NCBI GenBank assembly: GCA_947498785.1
Contig: CANMLS010000028.1
Coordinates: forward strand, 1-64,000
Direction: 5' to 3'
Length of the DNA: 64,000 nucleotides
Source: an uncultured Aquimarina sp.
GTDB taxonomy: Bacteria > Bacteroidota > Bacteroidia > Flavobacteriales > Flavobacteriaceae
Shown: positions 35,995 to 45,007 of the stretch, piece after piece
How the letters are laid out: the number at the start of each line of letters is the position of its first letter
How positions within the stretch are numbered: the stretch's first letter is position 1
Notes under the pieces: generated by a model
Database searches by the model: none
Told to the model about the DNA's origin: nothing
Seen by the model: the letters and a program-made list of their open reading frames with translations, nothing else
Position numbers and translations under genes: made by a program

Positions 35995-37455
35995 ATGGGA
36001 GTAGTTGTTAATCAGACTGTTAAAAATGTAATTATTACTTGTATTGGATTTGGTATTGGAGCAGTAAACACTTTGTTTCTATTTACCAATTTCATGGAAA
36101 AAGAATATTATGGATTGGTTTCTTATCTTCTTTCTGCTTCGAATCTGATTTGGCCTTTAATGATCTTTGGCGTTCATAACACTTTAATCAAGTTTTTTTC
36201 ATCATATTCTGATATTAATCAGCAAAATAGATTTCTTAGCTTAATGCTAATTTTACCTCTATTAATTTCTATAGTTTTTGGAGCAATAGGAGTATTGTTT
36301 TATACTACTATTTTAGATTTTTTTGGAGAAGAAAATACAATTATACAGCCTTATGTTTGGACTATTTTTGTTATTGCATTCTCACAATCTTATTTTGAGG
36401 TGTTTTTTGCTTGGTCCAAAGTAAAGCTCAAAAGTGTTTTTGGAAACTTTATAAAAGAATTATTTCTTAGAATATGTGTATGTATCTTTTTATTTCTGGT
36501 ATATTTTAAAATATTCACTCCTGATCAATTTGTTTATGCACTTGTTATTGCATGTCTGTTAAGAATGATAATTATGCAATTATATGCATTTGGATTACAT
36601 CGAATTACATTTAGTTTTTCTCTACCAGAAAATTATAAATCAGTGATTAAGTATTCCGCGCTTATTCTAATTGCCGGATCTGTAGCAACATTATTGATTG
36701 ATTTGGATAAAACCATGATAGAACGATATCTTCCTATAGAAAATGTTGCAAAATACGGGATATGCGCGTATATCGCTAGTGTAATTATTATACCTTCTAG
36801 GGCAATGCATCAAATTACATATCCATTAACAGCTAAATTGATTAATGAAAATGCCAAGAAAAAATTACGTGATCTATATAAAAAGAGTTCATTAAATCTT
36901 TTGGCAACCAGTGGGTTATTATTTGTATTGATTGTTTGTAATGTGAATCAATTGTTTAAAATTATTCCAGATGAGTATGAATTATTCATTTGGGTAGTAG
37001 TTTTGATTGGGAGTGCAAAACTATTTGATAATCTATTGGGCAATAACAATTCGATTTTATACAGTTCAGATTATTATAGAATTATTTTATATATAGGAAT
37101 AGGGATGGCACTTCTAACTATTGTATTGAATATTCTTTGCATTCCGGTTTTTGGAGTTACGGGTGCTGCAATTGCAACTTTTATAGCTATTTCTTGTTAT
37201 AATATCACTAAAATATGGATAGTGTATAAAAAATTTAAGATGCATCCATTTTCTAAAAAAACCTTTTTAACTCTCTTATTGATTTCAGGATATGTATTTG
37301 GGTTTTATTTTTGGGAATTACAATTTCATGCCATTATCAATATAGCTATTAAAAGTATTATAATAAGCTTAAGTTATACTGCAGTTCTTTATACATTATC
37401 CATATCACCAGACCTTAATGTATTAATTAAAAATGTTATAAACAGATTAAGATAG
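35995..37455 (+). CDS. Polysaccharide/oligosaccharide flippase (MOP superfamily)
   Basis: The 486-aa protein has 12-14 predicted transmembrane segments spread over its full length (IITCIGFGIGAVNTLFLFTNF, FGVTGAAIATFIAISCYNI, and others). It is Wzx/RfbX-like and lacks antimicrobial MATE hallmarks. It would flip a lipid-linked sugar across the inner membrane. It closes the DUF4834-YfhO-GT operon and is followed by a branched hairpin terminator. Confidence 0.88.
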   Translation: MGVVVNQTVKNVIITCIGFGIGAVNTLFLFTNFMEKEYYGLVSYLLSASNLIWPLMIFGVHNTLIKFFSSYSDINQQNRFLSLMLILPLLISIVFGAIGVLFYTTILDFFGEENTIIQPYVWTIFVIAFSQSYFEVFFAWSKVKLKSVFGNFIKELFLRICVCIFLFLVYFKIFTPDQFVYALVIACLLRMIIMQLYAFGLHRITFSFSLPENYKSVIKYSALILIAGSVATLLIDLDKTMIERYLPIENVAKYGICAYIASVIIIPSRAMHQITYPLTAKLINENAKKKLRDLYKKSSLNLLATSGLLFVLIVCNVNQLFKIIPDEYELFIWVVVLIGSAKLFDNLLGNNNSILYSSDYYRIILYIGIGMALLTIVLNILCIPVFGVTGAAIATFIAISCYNITKIWIVYKKFKMHPFSKKTFLTLLLISGYVFGFYFWELQFHAIINIAIKSIIISLSYTAVLYTLSISPDLNVLIKNVINRLR

Positions 37456-37468
37456 TAGGCACAAAAAG

Positions 37469-37515
37469 AAAATCCCCAGAGAATATGCCTGGGCATTTTA
37501 CTCTAAGGGATTTTC
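37469..37515. terminator. Branched terminator between flippase and Arg/Ser-rich gene
   Basis: GAAAATCCC (37469) pairs with GGGATTTTC (37507-37515), enclosing a smaller CCCAG...CTGGG hairpin. It lies between two convergent genes and is likely shared by them. Confidence 0.6.
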
Positions 37516-37556
37516 CAACTAACCAACCAAAAAAATAAATATTGTTGTATGTCTTC

Positions 37557-38840
37557 TTAGCTTCTACTTCTGGAAGAACGCGAACGAGAGTTATTCGATC
37601 TTGTACTTCTTGAAGTATTGCTTCTCTGTTTACTACTTACTTGAGCTCTGGGTCTACTTGTACCTTTACTTCTATATTGACTGTTGTTAGAACGTTTTGT
37701 TACATTTCCAGAATAATTTCTAGAAGAACTTCTTTGTCTCTGTGCCTGATTTGTTCTGGCAGCAGGTTTTTGGGTTCTAACACTCCTATTGTATTTTACT
37801 CTATTATTATTTCTAGATGATGTACTCGCTACAGCATTCCTGTTTTTTTGTGTAGACTGTACTCTTTGCCTTGTCGGAGTACTTCTATGATTAGATTGTA
37901 CTCTTTGTCTTTGTTTGTTCTGAACATTTCTACTTACAGAACGAGTTCTTGTATTTGGTGTAACAGAACGAGTTCTATTTACCCTTTTACCAGCATTATA
38001 ATTAGATCTACTTCTGGTTACATTTCTTGAGTTATATGTCTTAGATCTACTTCTGTTCGCATATCTATTGCTATAGTTACGATCATTTCTTTTGTACATT
38101 GCAGTTCTATGGTTTCGAGTTCTATAAGTAATACCTCTTGCGCTAGAACCTCTATACCCTCTATGGTAACTAGTTACTCTACTATGTGGTCTGTAATAGT
38201 TACGACTCCTATATGATCTCTGATAAAACCCATCATAATAGTTGTTTCTATAAACAGTATAAGAACATCTGTACGGTGTATAATATCTTCTGTAAGGTCT
38301 TTCATAAACAATACATCTATTTACAACAGGTACTGTAAAATAAGCATGAAATGGTCTATATATGTAACGTCTGTTATAACTATTAATATAGCCGGTACAG
38401 TTTAAAAAATTACCATAGTTATTATAGTGTACATATAAACCACCAACTCTAGATACACGACCATAATTATTATAGTTTATATATATATCTCCAGCTTGTA
38501 TAATTCTTCCATAATAATCATAAAAAATAGGAGTGTTTTCAATTTGTACCACCGCTCCATAATCATCATATTGTACGTATGAATCATAATTGTAACCAGC
38601 GTTAAAACTTATATTTACTCCTGGAGTATTAACACCAACACTTACACCGCCTCGTTGTCCATTAAGATAAAAATCAAATTGCCCATCAGCATAAATCGAA
38701 AAGTCGATTCCTCCTTCAGAAAAAATAAATGATTTCCCATAGTTAGAATATCTAGCAGATGTTTCGGTATTCGTTTCGGATGCATTAGCAGTAAATGAAG
38801 CTAATAATAAGCCTGTAAAAAGTAAAACAAAATTTTTCAT
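37557..38840 (-). CDS. Secreted Tyr/Asn-repeat protein with Arg/Ser/Asn-rich C-terminal half
   Basis: The 427-aa protein has a signal peptide (MKNFVLLFTGLLLASFTANA). Residues about 80-170 hold repeats of the type YDYYGRIIQAGDIYINYNN and YGRVSRVGGLYVHYNNYG. From about 180 to the end the protein is low complexity and dominated by Arg, Ser, Asn and Tyr (for example SRSTRSNNSRSRSSRSRS), with an extremely high positive charge. It has very few acidic residues in the last 250. It may bind nucleic acid, polysaccharide or other anionic polymers outside the cell; the function is unknown. The repeat module recurs in the pseudogene at 48.7 kb. Confidence 0.8.
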   Translation of the reverse strand: MKNFVLLFTGLLLASFTANASETNTETSARYSNYGKSFIFSEGGIDFSIYADGQFDFYLNGQRGGVSVGVNTPGVNISFNAGYNYDSYVQYDDYGAVVQIENTPIFYDYYGRIIQAGDIYINYNNYGRVSRVGGLYVHYNNYGNFLNCTGYINSYNRRYIYRPFHAYFTVPVVNRCIVYERPYRRYYTPYRCSYTVYRNNYYDGFYQRSYRSRNYYRPHSRVTSYHRGYRGSSARGITYRTRNHRTAMYKRNDRNYSNRYANRSRSKTYNSRNVTRSRSNYNAGKRVNRTRSVTPNTRTRSVSRNVQNKQRQRVQSNHRSTPTRQRVQSTQKNRNAVASTSSRNNNRVKYNRSVRTQKPAARTNQAQRQRSSSRNYSGNVTKRSNNSQYRSKGTSRPRAQVSSKQRSNTSRSTRSNNSRSRSSRSRS

Positions 38841-39019
38841 AATCTGTGGTTTTAAAATGAATGTTGAAATTGATTTTCAACTTCACTTTTATAGTATCAA
38901 GCAGCGTGCCAAAAAAAAGAGGTGAATGTAATTGAGCTTTTTTTTAGATCACGTGTTTATAATATAGTGGTCTGTAAAAGAGGTGTTTGTGTGTGCTTTT
39001 TTGTCTAAAAAGAGAATCC

Positions 39020-39052
39020 TTGGTAGGGTATTTATCTAGCAATTTGTTTTAG
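39020..39052 (+). promoter_or_regulatory. Candidate ECF-sigma promoter element, copy 1
   Basis: TTGGTAGGGTATTTAT, 6 variable bases, then ATTTGTTTTAG, 25 bases before the barrel gene at 39078. The same two blocks with the same 6-base gap occur upstream of the ECF sigma gene (39734-39766). Conserved two-block upstream elements of this sort are what a shared ECF promoter looks like. Confidence 0.6.
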
Positions 39053-39077
39053 GAGTGTGAATTTTTAAAAAGGAAAC

Positions 39078-39668
39078 ATGAAAAAAATTGGTTTGAACAT
39101 ATTTATAGGACTATTAACTGTAGTATCATTAAATGCTCAAAAAGCAGTACAAAATAATAATAAGGAAAATACATTTATACCTAAGAATATAATTAAAGTA
39201 TTTCCTTTGAATGCATTGATTGGTGAAATTGGAGTTGGGTATGAACGCGTTATTAAACCCAAAACTTCGTTAAACTTTACCTTGATTCAGGAATTTGATA
39301 AGGAAGAGTTTTTTAATACTGTATCTGTAAGATATTACACTGTTTTTGTTGAAGCGGAGCTAAAACTCTATTTATCAAAACACAAAAAAGCTCCCGAAGG
39401 CTGGTTTGTAAGTGGAGGTTTGTTAGGAGAGTGTAATTATAGTGAGTATAAAAGTAGAATTAATGATCAAAGTGTAGATTTAGAACGTTTTCAGGTAGGA
39501 GGTTCTGGTAAAACAGGATATCAATGGGTGTTTGAGAAAGCGCTAAAAGGGCTAACTATAGAAGTAGCTGGAGGTATAGAGTACAGAACCGTTGCAAATA
39601 TGTTTGGTAGAGCATTTTCAGATGGATTTGATCCTGTTTTAAACTTTACAGTGGGATATTCATGGTAA
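39078..39668 (+). CDS. Small outer-membrane beta-barrel protein
   Basis: The 196-aa protein has a signal peptide (MKKIGLNIFIGLLTVVSLNAQ). An alternating barrel sequence of about eight strands follows, similar to DUF3575-like proteins (PLNALIGEIGVGYERVIKPKTSLNFTL, VFVEAELKLYLSKHKKAPEGWFVSGG). It ends in FTVGYSW, with an aromatic C-terminus typical of outer-membrane barrels. Its promoter region shares a 33-bp element with the sigma gene downstream, so it is probably a member of that sigma regulon. No known ligand. Confidence 0.8.
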   Translation: MKKIGLNIFIGLLTVVSLNAQKAVQNNNKENTFIPKNIIKVFPLNALIGEIGVGYERVIKPKTSLNFTLIQEFDKEEFFNTVSVRYYTVFVEAELKLYLSKHKKAPEGWFVSGGLLGECNYSEYKSRINDQSVDLERFQVGGSGKTGYQWVFEKALKGLTIEVAGGIEYRTVANMFGRAFSDGFDPVLNFTVGYSW

Positions 39669-39733
39669 CAATTTGATATGTATTTACACTATATAATAGA
39701 ACAATAAATAATTTGCTATTATTTTTTAAATTT

Positions 39734-39766
39734 TTGGTAGGGTATTTATGTGTTCATTTGTTTTAG
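39734..39766 (+). promoter_or_regulatory. Candidate ECF-sigma promoter element, copy 2 (autoregulation)
   Basis: Identical to copy 1 in the two outer blocks (16 and 11 bases) with the same 6-base variable centre; 27 of 33 bases agree. It lies about 147 bases before the sigma ATG, implying a long leader, and suggests the sigma factor activates its own gene. Confidence 0.6.
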
Positions 39767-39912
39767 AATTGTCAAACTTCATTTATATAACTTTAGATTT
39801 AACCCGATATTGATTTATGGATTATGATATTCATATTAATAGTAGTAATTTAATAGTTATATAGAAGATTAACTTTTTATGCTAAAATATAATTGACTTA
39901 AATTTTTTGAAA

Positions 39913-40431
39913 ATGCCAGAGAAAACAATTAGTGTTTGTGAAGAAAAAATATACGAACAATTATACCGTGAGCATGCAGAAAAAATATGTTACTATCTCT
40001 ATTATAAATATGGTGATATGGAAAAAGCACAAGATATAGTACAGGATAGTTTTGCCAAATTATGGATTAATTGCTCAAAGGTACTTTTTGGAGCAGCCAA
40101 AGGCTTTCTTTATAAAATTGCTAATAATGCTTCGATCAATGCTATTGTGCATCAAAAGACAGTGTTAAAATATCAGAAGATAGAACAAAAAACATATACC
40201 AATGAATCGCCAGAATTTCAGATGGAAGAAAAAGAATTCATGCATCGTTTAAATATGGCTATTTCTGGTTTAAAAGAAGGACAGCGTGAGGTTTTTCTTT
40301 TGAATAGAATCGAAAAGAAAACATACAGAGAGATTGCAGAAATGTTGGGAATCTCTGTTAAATCTGTAGAAAAAAGAATGCATCTGGCATTAATTATTTT
40401 AAGAAAAAAAATAAACACACCAAATCTGTAA
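39913..40431 (+). CDS. ECF RNA polymerase sigma factor (FecI-like)
   Basis: The 172-aa protein starts at ATG 39913; the track's TTG is two codons earlier. Sigma-2 is seen in YREHAEKICYYLYYKYGDMEKAQDIVQDSFAKLW (core-binding and -10 reading). Sigma-4 is seen in EGQREVFLLNRIEKKTYREIAEMLGISVKSVEKRMHLAL (-35 binding helix-turn-helix). It is followed at 3 bases by the mini anti-sigma-like ORF and then by FecR and a TonB receptor with STN domain, the standard cell-surface signalling order. It likely drives its own promoter and that of the barrel gene upstream. Confidence 0.93.
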   Translation: MPEKTISVCEEKIYEQLYREHAEKICYYLYYKYGDMEKAQDIVQDSFAKLWINCSKVLFGAAKGFLYKIANNASINAIVHQKTVLKYQKIEQKTYTNESPEFQMEEKEFMHRLNMAISGLKEGQREVFLLNRIEKKTYREIAEMLGISVKSVEKRMHLALIILRKKINTPNL

Positions 40432-40434
40432 AAG

Positions 40435-40593
40435 ATGAATTTTTTAGATCAATATTATCAAAATGAATTTTTGGCCAAGTGGATATATGGTGAACTTACA
40501 ACAAAAGAACTTAATTCGTTCGTTAATTCAACCTTATATAAGAATTTAGTATTTTCGACCTTATCCAAAAATGACTCTATAAAAGAAAGCTAA
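40435..40593 (+). CDS. 52-aa protein resembling only the N-terminus of the adjacent anti-sigma factor
   Basis: Not in the ORF track. It begins 3 bases after the sigma stop codon and ends 10 bases before the FecR ATG. Its sequence FLAKWIYGELTTKELNSFVNS aligns with FLGKWLSGDLSNEEHKAFENS at the start of the next protein, with FL-KW--G-L----E---F-NS shared. The rest (LYKNLVFSTLSKNDSIKES) has no transmembrane or FecR beta domain. FecR-type proteins bind sigma through this N-terminal cytoplasmic region, so this may be a free, soluble sigma-binding peptide. A decayed duplicate is the alternative. Confidence 0.65.
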   Translation: MNFLDQYYQNEFLAKWIYGELTTKELNSFVNSTLYKNLVFSTLSKNDSIKES

Positions 40594-40603
40594 TAAAAGT
40601 GAT

Positions 40604-41512
40604 ATGAATAAAGATAATTTTTTAGGAAAATGGTTATCTGGAGACCTTTCTAATGAGGAACATAAAGCTTTTGAGAATTCAAAAGACTATTTGGCATATA
40701 AAGATATATTAAAAGGAGTAGAAAGATTTGAAAGACCTGTTTTTGACATAGAAAAAGGTTTAAAAGAGCAAAAAATCTACAATGTTTCTTATAAAGCATC
40801 CAAAACGTCAAAAAAGATTGCACTTAGAATATGGATGTACAGTGCGGCAGCGGTAGTTTTGATTATTATTGGATTGAAAACCATGTTTTTTCAAGATATC
40901 ACAATACGTACTAAAATGGCGCAAATCCAAACAGTAACACTACCTGATAATTCTGTAGTGACTCTAAATGCAGGTTCTTCTTTAACATATGATAAAGATT
41001 CTTTTATAGAAGATAGAGAGCTTCGGTTAAATGGAGAAGCTTTTTTTGATGTAAGTAATGGGTCTACGTTTACAGTGAGTACTAAAAATGGGAAGATTAC
41101 CGTTTTGGGGACCGAATTTGACGTATATTCTAGAAATCAAAAATTAGAAGTACATTGTTTCGAAGGTAAAGTGAGTGTTGAGAAAGATGATAATAAGGTG
41201 ATTCTTACTCAGGGAAAAGGTACTAAGTATAATGAAAACGACAGTTTATCTTTATTTGAAGTAACAAAACCAAAACCAGATTGGTTAGATGGTAAAAGTT
41301 ATTTTCATGAGGTGCCTCTTGAGCAACTTATAAAAGAATTAGAAAGACAGTATGACATTAAAATTAATGTTGGAAGCGTAGATGTAAAAAGAATATTTAC
41401 AGGTTTCTTTAATCATGATGATCTAGAAACCGCGCTGCGAACTAGTTTTAACCCTATGAATATTAGTTATACATTTGAAGGAGAAAAAATTATAGTCCTA
41501 AGAAATAAGTGA
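40604..41512 (+). CDS. FecR-family anti-sigma factor
   Basis: The 302-aa protein has an N-terminal cytoplasmic sigma-binding helix region (FLGKWLSGDLSNEEHKAF). One transmembrane segment (about 74-92, WMYSAAAVVLIIIGLKTMFF) follows, then the periplasmic FecR domain with QTVTLPDNSVVTLNAGSSLTYD, GEAFFDVSNG and ITVLGTEFDVYSRNQKLEVHCFEGKVSV. A C-terminal DUF4974-like domain ends the protein (FTGFFNHDDLETALRTSF). It would hold the sigma factor until the TonB receptor signals. Its stop codon overlaps the GTG start of the receptor (GTGA), indicating translational coupling. Confidence 0.93.
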   Translation: MNKDNFLGKWLSGDLSNEEHKAFENSKDYLAYKDILKGVERFERPVFDIEKGLKEQKIYNVSYKASKTSKKIALRIWMYSAAAVVLIIIGLKTMFFQDITIRTKMAQIQTVTLPDNSVVTLNAGSSLTYDKDSFIEDRELRLNGEAFFDVSNGSTFTVSTKNGKITVLGTEFDVYSRNQKLEVHCFEGKVSVEKDDNKVILTQGKGTKYNENDSLSLFEVTKPKPDWLDGKSYFHEVPLEQLIKELERQYDIKINVGSVDVKRIFTGFFNHDDLETALRTSFNPMNISYTFEGEKIIVLRNK

Positions 41513-44127
41513 TACGTTTTGAGTTCGTTGTATTATTAATATGTTTTTGGAGTATGTCTAGTTATTCTCAGCAAATAGACATTACTGAAAATGAATCTAT
41601 ATCTAATATTCTAGAAACGTTTACAAAACAACATCAATTTAGATTTTCGTATGATGTCGATGCTATCAAGAATATAAAATTAAAAATTGATTCAGGCTCA
41701 ATCTCCATTGATTCATTATTAAAAGAAATAAAAGAGCAAACACCATTTTTATTACAAAAGGTTGACGATGGTGGTTATATTTTAATAAAAAATGATGATA
41801 CAATAGAAATATGTGGTTTTGTAATTGATTCAGTATCTACTTTTGAACTTACTCAAGCAAACATTATAAACGATAATGATGTCATTCAACTTACAGATGA
41901 ACAGGGTTATTTTAAATTACAATTGAGACCAAAAGATTCAATTTCTATATCGCATTTAGGATACAATACAAGGACAATTAAAGCCTCAGAATTCTCAGGC
42001 TCGAGTTGTGATACGATTAGGTTATATCCAGAAGTTCAAAATTTAAGTCAAGTAATAATTAATGAATACCTTACAACAGGTGTCCAAAAAAATAAAGATG
42101 CTTCTATTAATGTATCCACCAAAAAACTTAGAATTCTCCCAGGGCTTGTAGAACCAGATGTTCTGCAGAGTTTACAATTATTACCAGGAGTAAATAGTCC
42201 AACAGAAGATCCTTCTGGATTATATATTAGGGGAGGAACTCCAGATCAAAATCTGATACTCTGGGATGGTATAAAGATGTATCATAATGGTCATTTTTTT
42301 AATCAAATATCAACTTTTAATCCCTACATAGTCAAAAATGTAAAGGTATATCGAGGAGGGACCAGTGTACGATATGGAGATCGTATTTCTGGAGCAGTGA
42401 TTATAGAGTCTGATGATGATCTGACTAAAAAATTTAAAATAGGAGGAGGGGTAAACTTTACTCACGCTGATGTTTTTGTTAAAGTTCCTTTGTCAGAAAA
42501 AATAGGCGTGATGGCAGCTTTCCGAAGATCTACTACTGATCTGTATAGAAATATAGCATATAACAATTTGGTTCGAAAAGTCTTTCAAAATACTAGAGCA
42601 GATATTCCAAATAGTAATGTACAAGAAACCTTAGAAAAAGAATCTAGAGAAGATGATTTTTCCTTTTCTGATACAAATATTAAACTTGTATGGTATCCAG
42701 ATAAACAAAATACAATAAAATTTAGCGGCATATTTGCAGAAAACAGATTGGATAATATTAGAAATATAACGGATACTATTAATTCTTATGGTCGTATCAG
42801 TGATATTTTAAAGCTTAGAAACTTAGGAGCCAGTCTAAACTGGAGAAGAGAATATTCTAACCATATCACCCAGAGAACAAATGTTTATTTTTCATCATAC
42901 GATACTCGATATAAGATCATAGGAAATATTACAAATGGAACATTAAATATTGATGAAAATAATCAAGTAAAAGATATAGGAGCAGAGTACGCATTAGATA
43001 TTTTGCTGACTCCAAAACAAACGCTAGGTGTTGGATATCAGTTTGTTTATAATGAGGCAAATTATATATTAAACGAAACGTTTACTGGGGATATTGGAGA
43101 AGAATTTGACGATAGAGTTAAAGGTACAGGAAATAACCATACTTTATTTTCTGAATATACTTATAAATCCAGAAAATTACATATGAATTTTGGATTTAGA
43201 GGTTCTTATTTAGGTAACACAGAGCAATTTTTTATAGAACCACGTATGTTTTCTTCTTTAAAAGTGTTAAAAAACCTTAGACTTACTACTTCAGCAGAAT
43301 TAAAAAATCAGCAACTTAACCGCTTGGTTACATTTGGCAGTATTTATAACCAAATTGAAAGTTTACCAGTTGCTGATAATGTATGGATTCTTTCTGGAAC
43401 AATGGAAAATGGTGAACCTGTTTTTATTCCTGTAATAAAAAGTATGCAATTTACTTTTGGATCGTTATATACTTTTAAAGGATGGAATTTTGATTTAGAA
43501 GCCTACTATAAAAAGCTAACTGATATTACATCTATAAATAATTTTATTTTAGATGTTGCTTCTCTGGATACTGGAAATGCTTTTGAAATAGGAAAAGAAG
43601 AACGTATCGGTTTTGATTTTTTACTAAAGAAGAGAATTCAGAATTATAGATTCTGGATTGGATATTCATTAAGTAAAGCTCTAGTTACTTTTCCCAGTAT
43701 ACAGCAAAATGCTTTTTCAGGAAATTTTGATCAACGTCATGTATTTAATATCTCCCAAACATTAAAAGTTAATAATTTTGAGTTCGCACTTGGATGGAAT
43801 TACGCTACAGGAAGACCTTTAACAAGACTCTTAAGAGATGTAGATAATGTAGCAGATGGTATTAGGATAGATCCAAAAGGAATCAATTCTAGTAGATTTA
43901 AGGATTATCATAGACTCGATGCTTCTGCGGTATATAGATTCAATTTTAATGCCAAAAAACCGTGGGGAGGAATGATTGGATTCTCTATTCGTAATATTTA
44001 TAATAGAAAAAATACGATTACTCAAGGACTTTCTCAAGGAGAGGATGAAAATGGATTTTTTATAAAAAGTTTCGAAAATAAATCATTACAACTTACACCA
44101 GATGTAGTTATCCGTTTTAATTTTTAA
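41509..44127 (+). CDS. TonB-dependent receptor with N-terminal STN signalling domain
   Basis: The 872-aa outer-membrane receptor starts at a GTG that overlaps the FecR stop. Domains in order are: signal sequence, STN domain (about 22-70, ESISNILETFTKQHQFRFSYD), and carboxypeptidase-regulatory-like domain (about 100-170). The plug follows (LQSLQLLPGVNSPTEDPSGLYIRGGTPDQN), then a 22-strand barrel ending in VIRFNF. It is FecA/SusC-like in signalling: ligand binding would be passed by STN to FecR and release the sigma factor. No SusD-like lipoprotein is adjacent, so the ligand may be a siderophore, peptide or glycan. Confidence 0.93.
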   Translation: MIRFEFVVLLICFWSMSSYSQQIDITENESISNILETFTKQHQFRFSYDVDAIKNIKLKIDSGSISIDSLLKEIKEQTPFLLQKVDDGGYILIKNDDTIEICGFVIDSVSTFELTQANIINDNDVIQLTDEQGYFKLQLRPKDSISISHLGYNTRTIKASEFSGSSCDTIRLYPEVQNLSQVIINEYLTTGVQKNKDASINVSTKKLRILPGLVEPDVLQSLQLLPGVNSPTEDPSGLYIRGGTPDQNLILWDGIKMYHNGHFFNQISTFNPYIVKNVKVYRGGTSVRYGDRISGAVIIESDDDLTKKFKIGGGVNFTHADVFVKVPLSEKIGVMAAFRRSTTDLYRNIAYNNLVRKVFQNTRADIPNSNVQETLEKESREDDFSFSDTNIKLVWYPDKQNTIKFSGIFAENRLDNIRNITDTINSYGRISDILKLRNLGASLNWRREYSNHITQRTNVYFSSYDTRYKIIGNITNGTLNIDENNQVKDIGAEYALDILLTPKQTLGVGYQFVYNEANYILNETFTGDIGEEFDDRVKGTGNNHTLFSEYTYKSRKLHMNFGFRGSYLGNTEQFFIEPRMFSSLKVLKNLRLTTSAELKNQQLNRLVTFGSIYNQIESLPVADNVWILSGTMENGEPVFIPVIKSMQFTFGSLYTFKGWNFDLEAYYKKLTDITSINNFILDVASLDTGNAFEIGKEERIGFDFLLKKRIQNYRFWIGYSLSKALVTFPSIQQNAFSGNFDQRHVFNISQTLKVNNFEFALGWNYATGRPLTRLLRDVDNVADGIRIDPKGINSSRFKDYHRLDASAVYRFNFNAKKPWGGMIGFSIRNIYNRKNTITQGLSQGEDENGFFIKSFENKSLQLTPDVVIRFNF

Positions 44128-45007
44128 GAACTTCTTTTAATATTCAAGAAATTTTAATCAACTACATAAGAATTATATAAATAGTTCTGGTAAGGTTAAA
44201 ATAATGATTAACATTGCTAAGACAGTTGTAACATGAGTTTTTAAGAATTGAGTTTAAAAAACCATCGAATTGAGTAGTTTTAATCTCAGGAAATTGATTG
44301 TTTTAAAAGACCTTCAAAAGTAATGTTTCATTAAATTAGACAAATTTTGTATATAGTTTAATGTATTCCAAATGTATCCAGTATTTTGATAGAGGTACTC
44401 ATAATGTATACCTTAATTTTATCACAACGAATTTTGTTTTTATAATTTCGTAATACCAAAATATCAATCATTCTTTTTAATCCATAATATGCAAACTTTC
44501 AATGAACGTAAAACAAACCTAATTTTAAATAACTTCTCATAGGTTTTAGAGTAATATTCTCGCATAGAATGGCTATAATAAATTAAGATTGTTTCTAAAT
44601 ATTTCTTAATCCTTAATATCTGATACTATAGTAATAGTAGTAGATTAAAACTAATTTAACTAAACTTACTTTTGAAAACATGAAAAACTATTCTTACCGA
44701 TTTTTAACTATATAAGACAGAGAAAACGACTCCATAAGCAGGCTATTTTTTTATTTTAATTTACTTTCTTAATTAATGTTAAGAATAGATATGTTTTAAT
44801 CCAAAAAAAAATCCATTTTGGTACAACTAAATCATATAAATTATTATAAAACTTCTTTCTGTAGCGGTTACATTGAATATTGTAATCATTTAAAGAATAA
44901 GCCCGTGAAGAGATGCTTGCTCCTCTAAGTCTACCCTTATATTTTTTAGAATACAACAAAAATAAATTAATTCTAGCACAAAAATTTAATTACTTAAGCT
45001 AATAACC
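44128..45007. other. 880-bp intergenic region
   Basis: Highly AT-rich, with no convincing ORF. The 67-codon minus-strand ORF at 44756-44959 has unusual composition and no start context, so I do not support it. No hairpin terminator is clear after the TonB receptor and no consensus promoter is evident before the gene at 45008. The length suggests decayed sequence or a large regulatory leader. Confidence 0.5.

Noticed and set aside
44756-44959. 67-aa ORF in the 880-bp gap
   Set aside because: Composition is odd, there is no promoter or Shine-Dalgarno, and no family. It could be real but cannot be supported.
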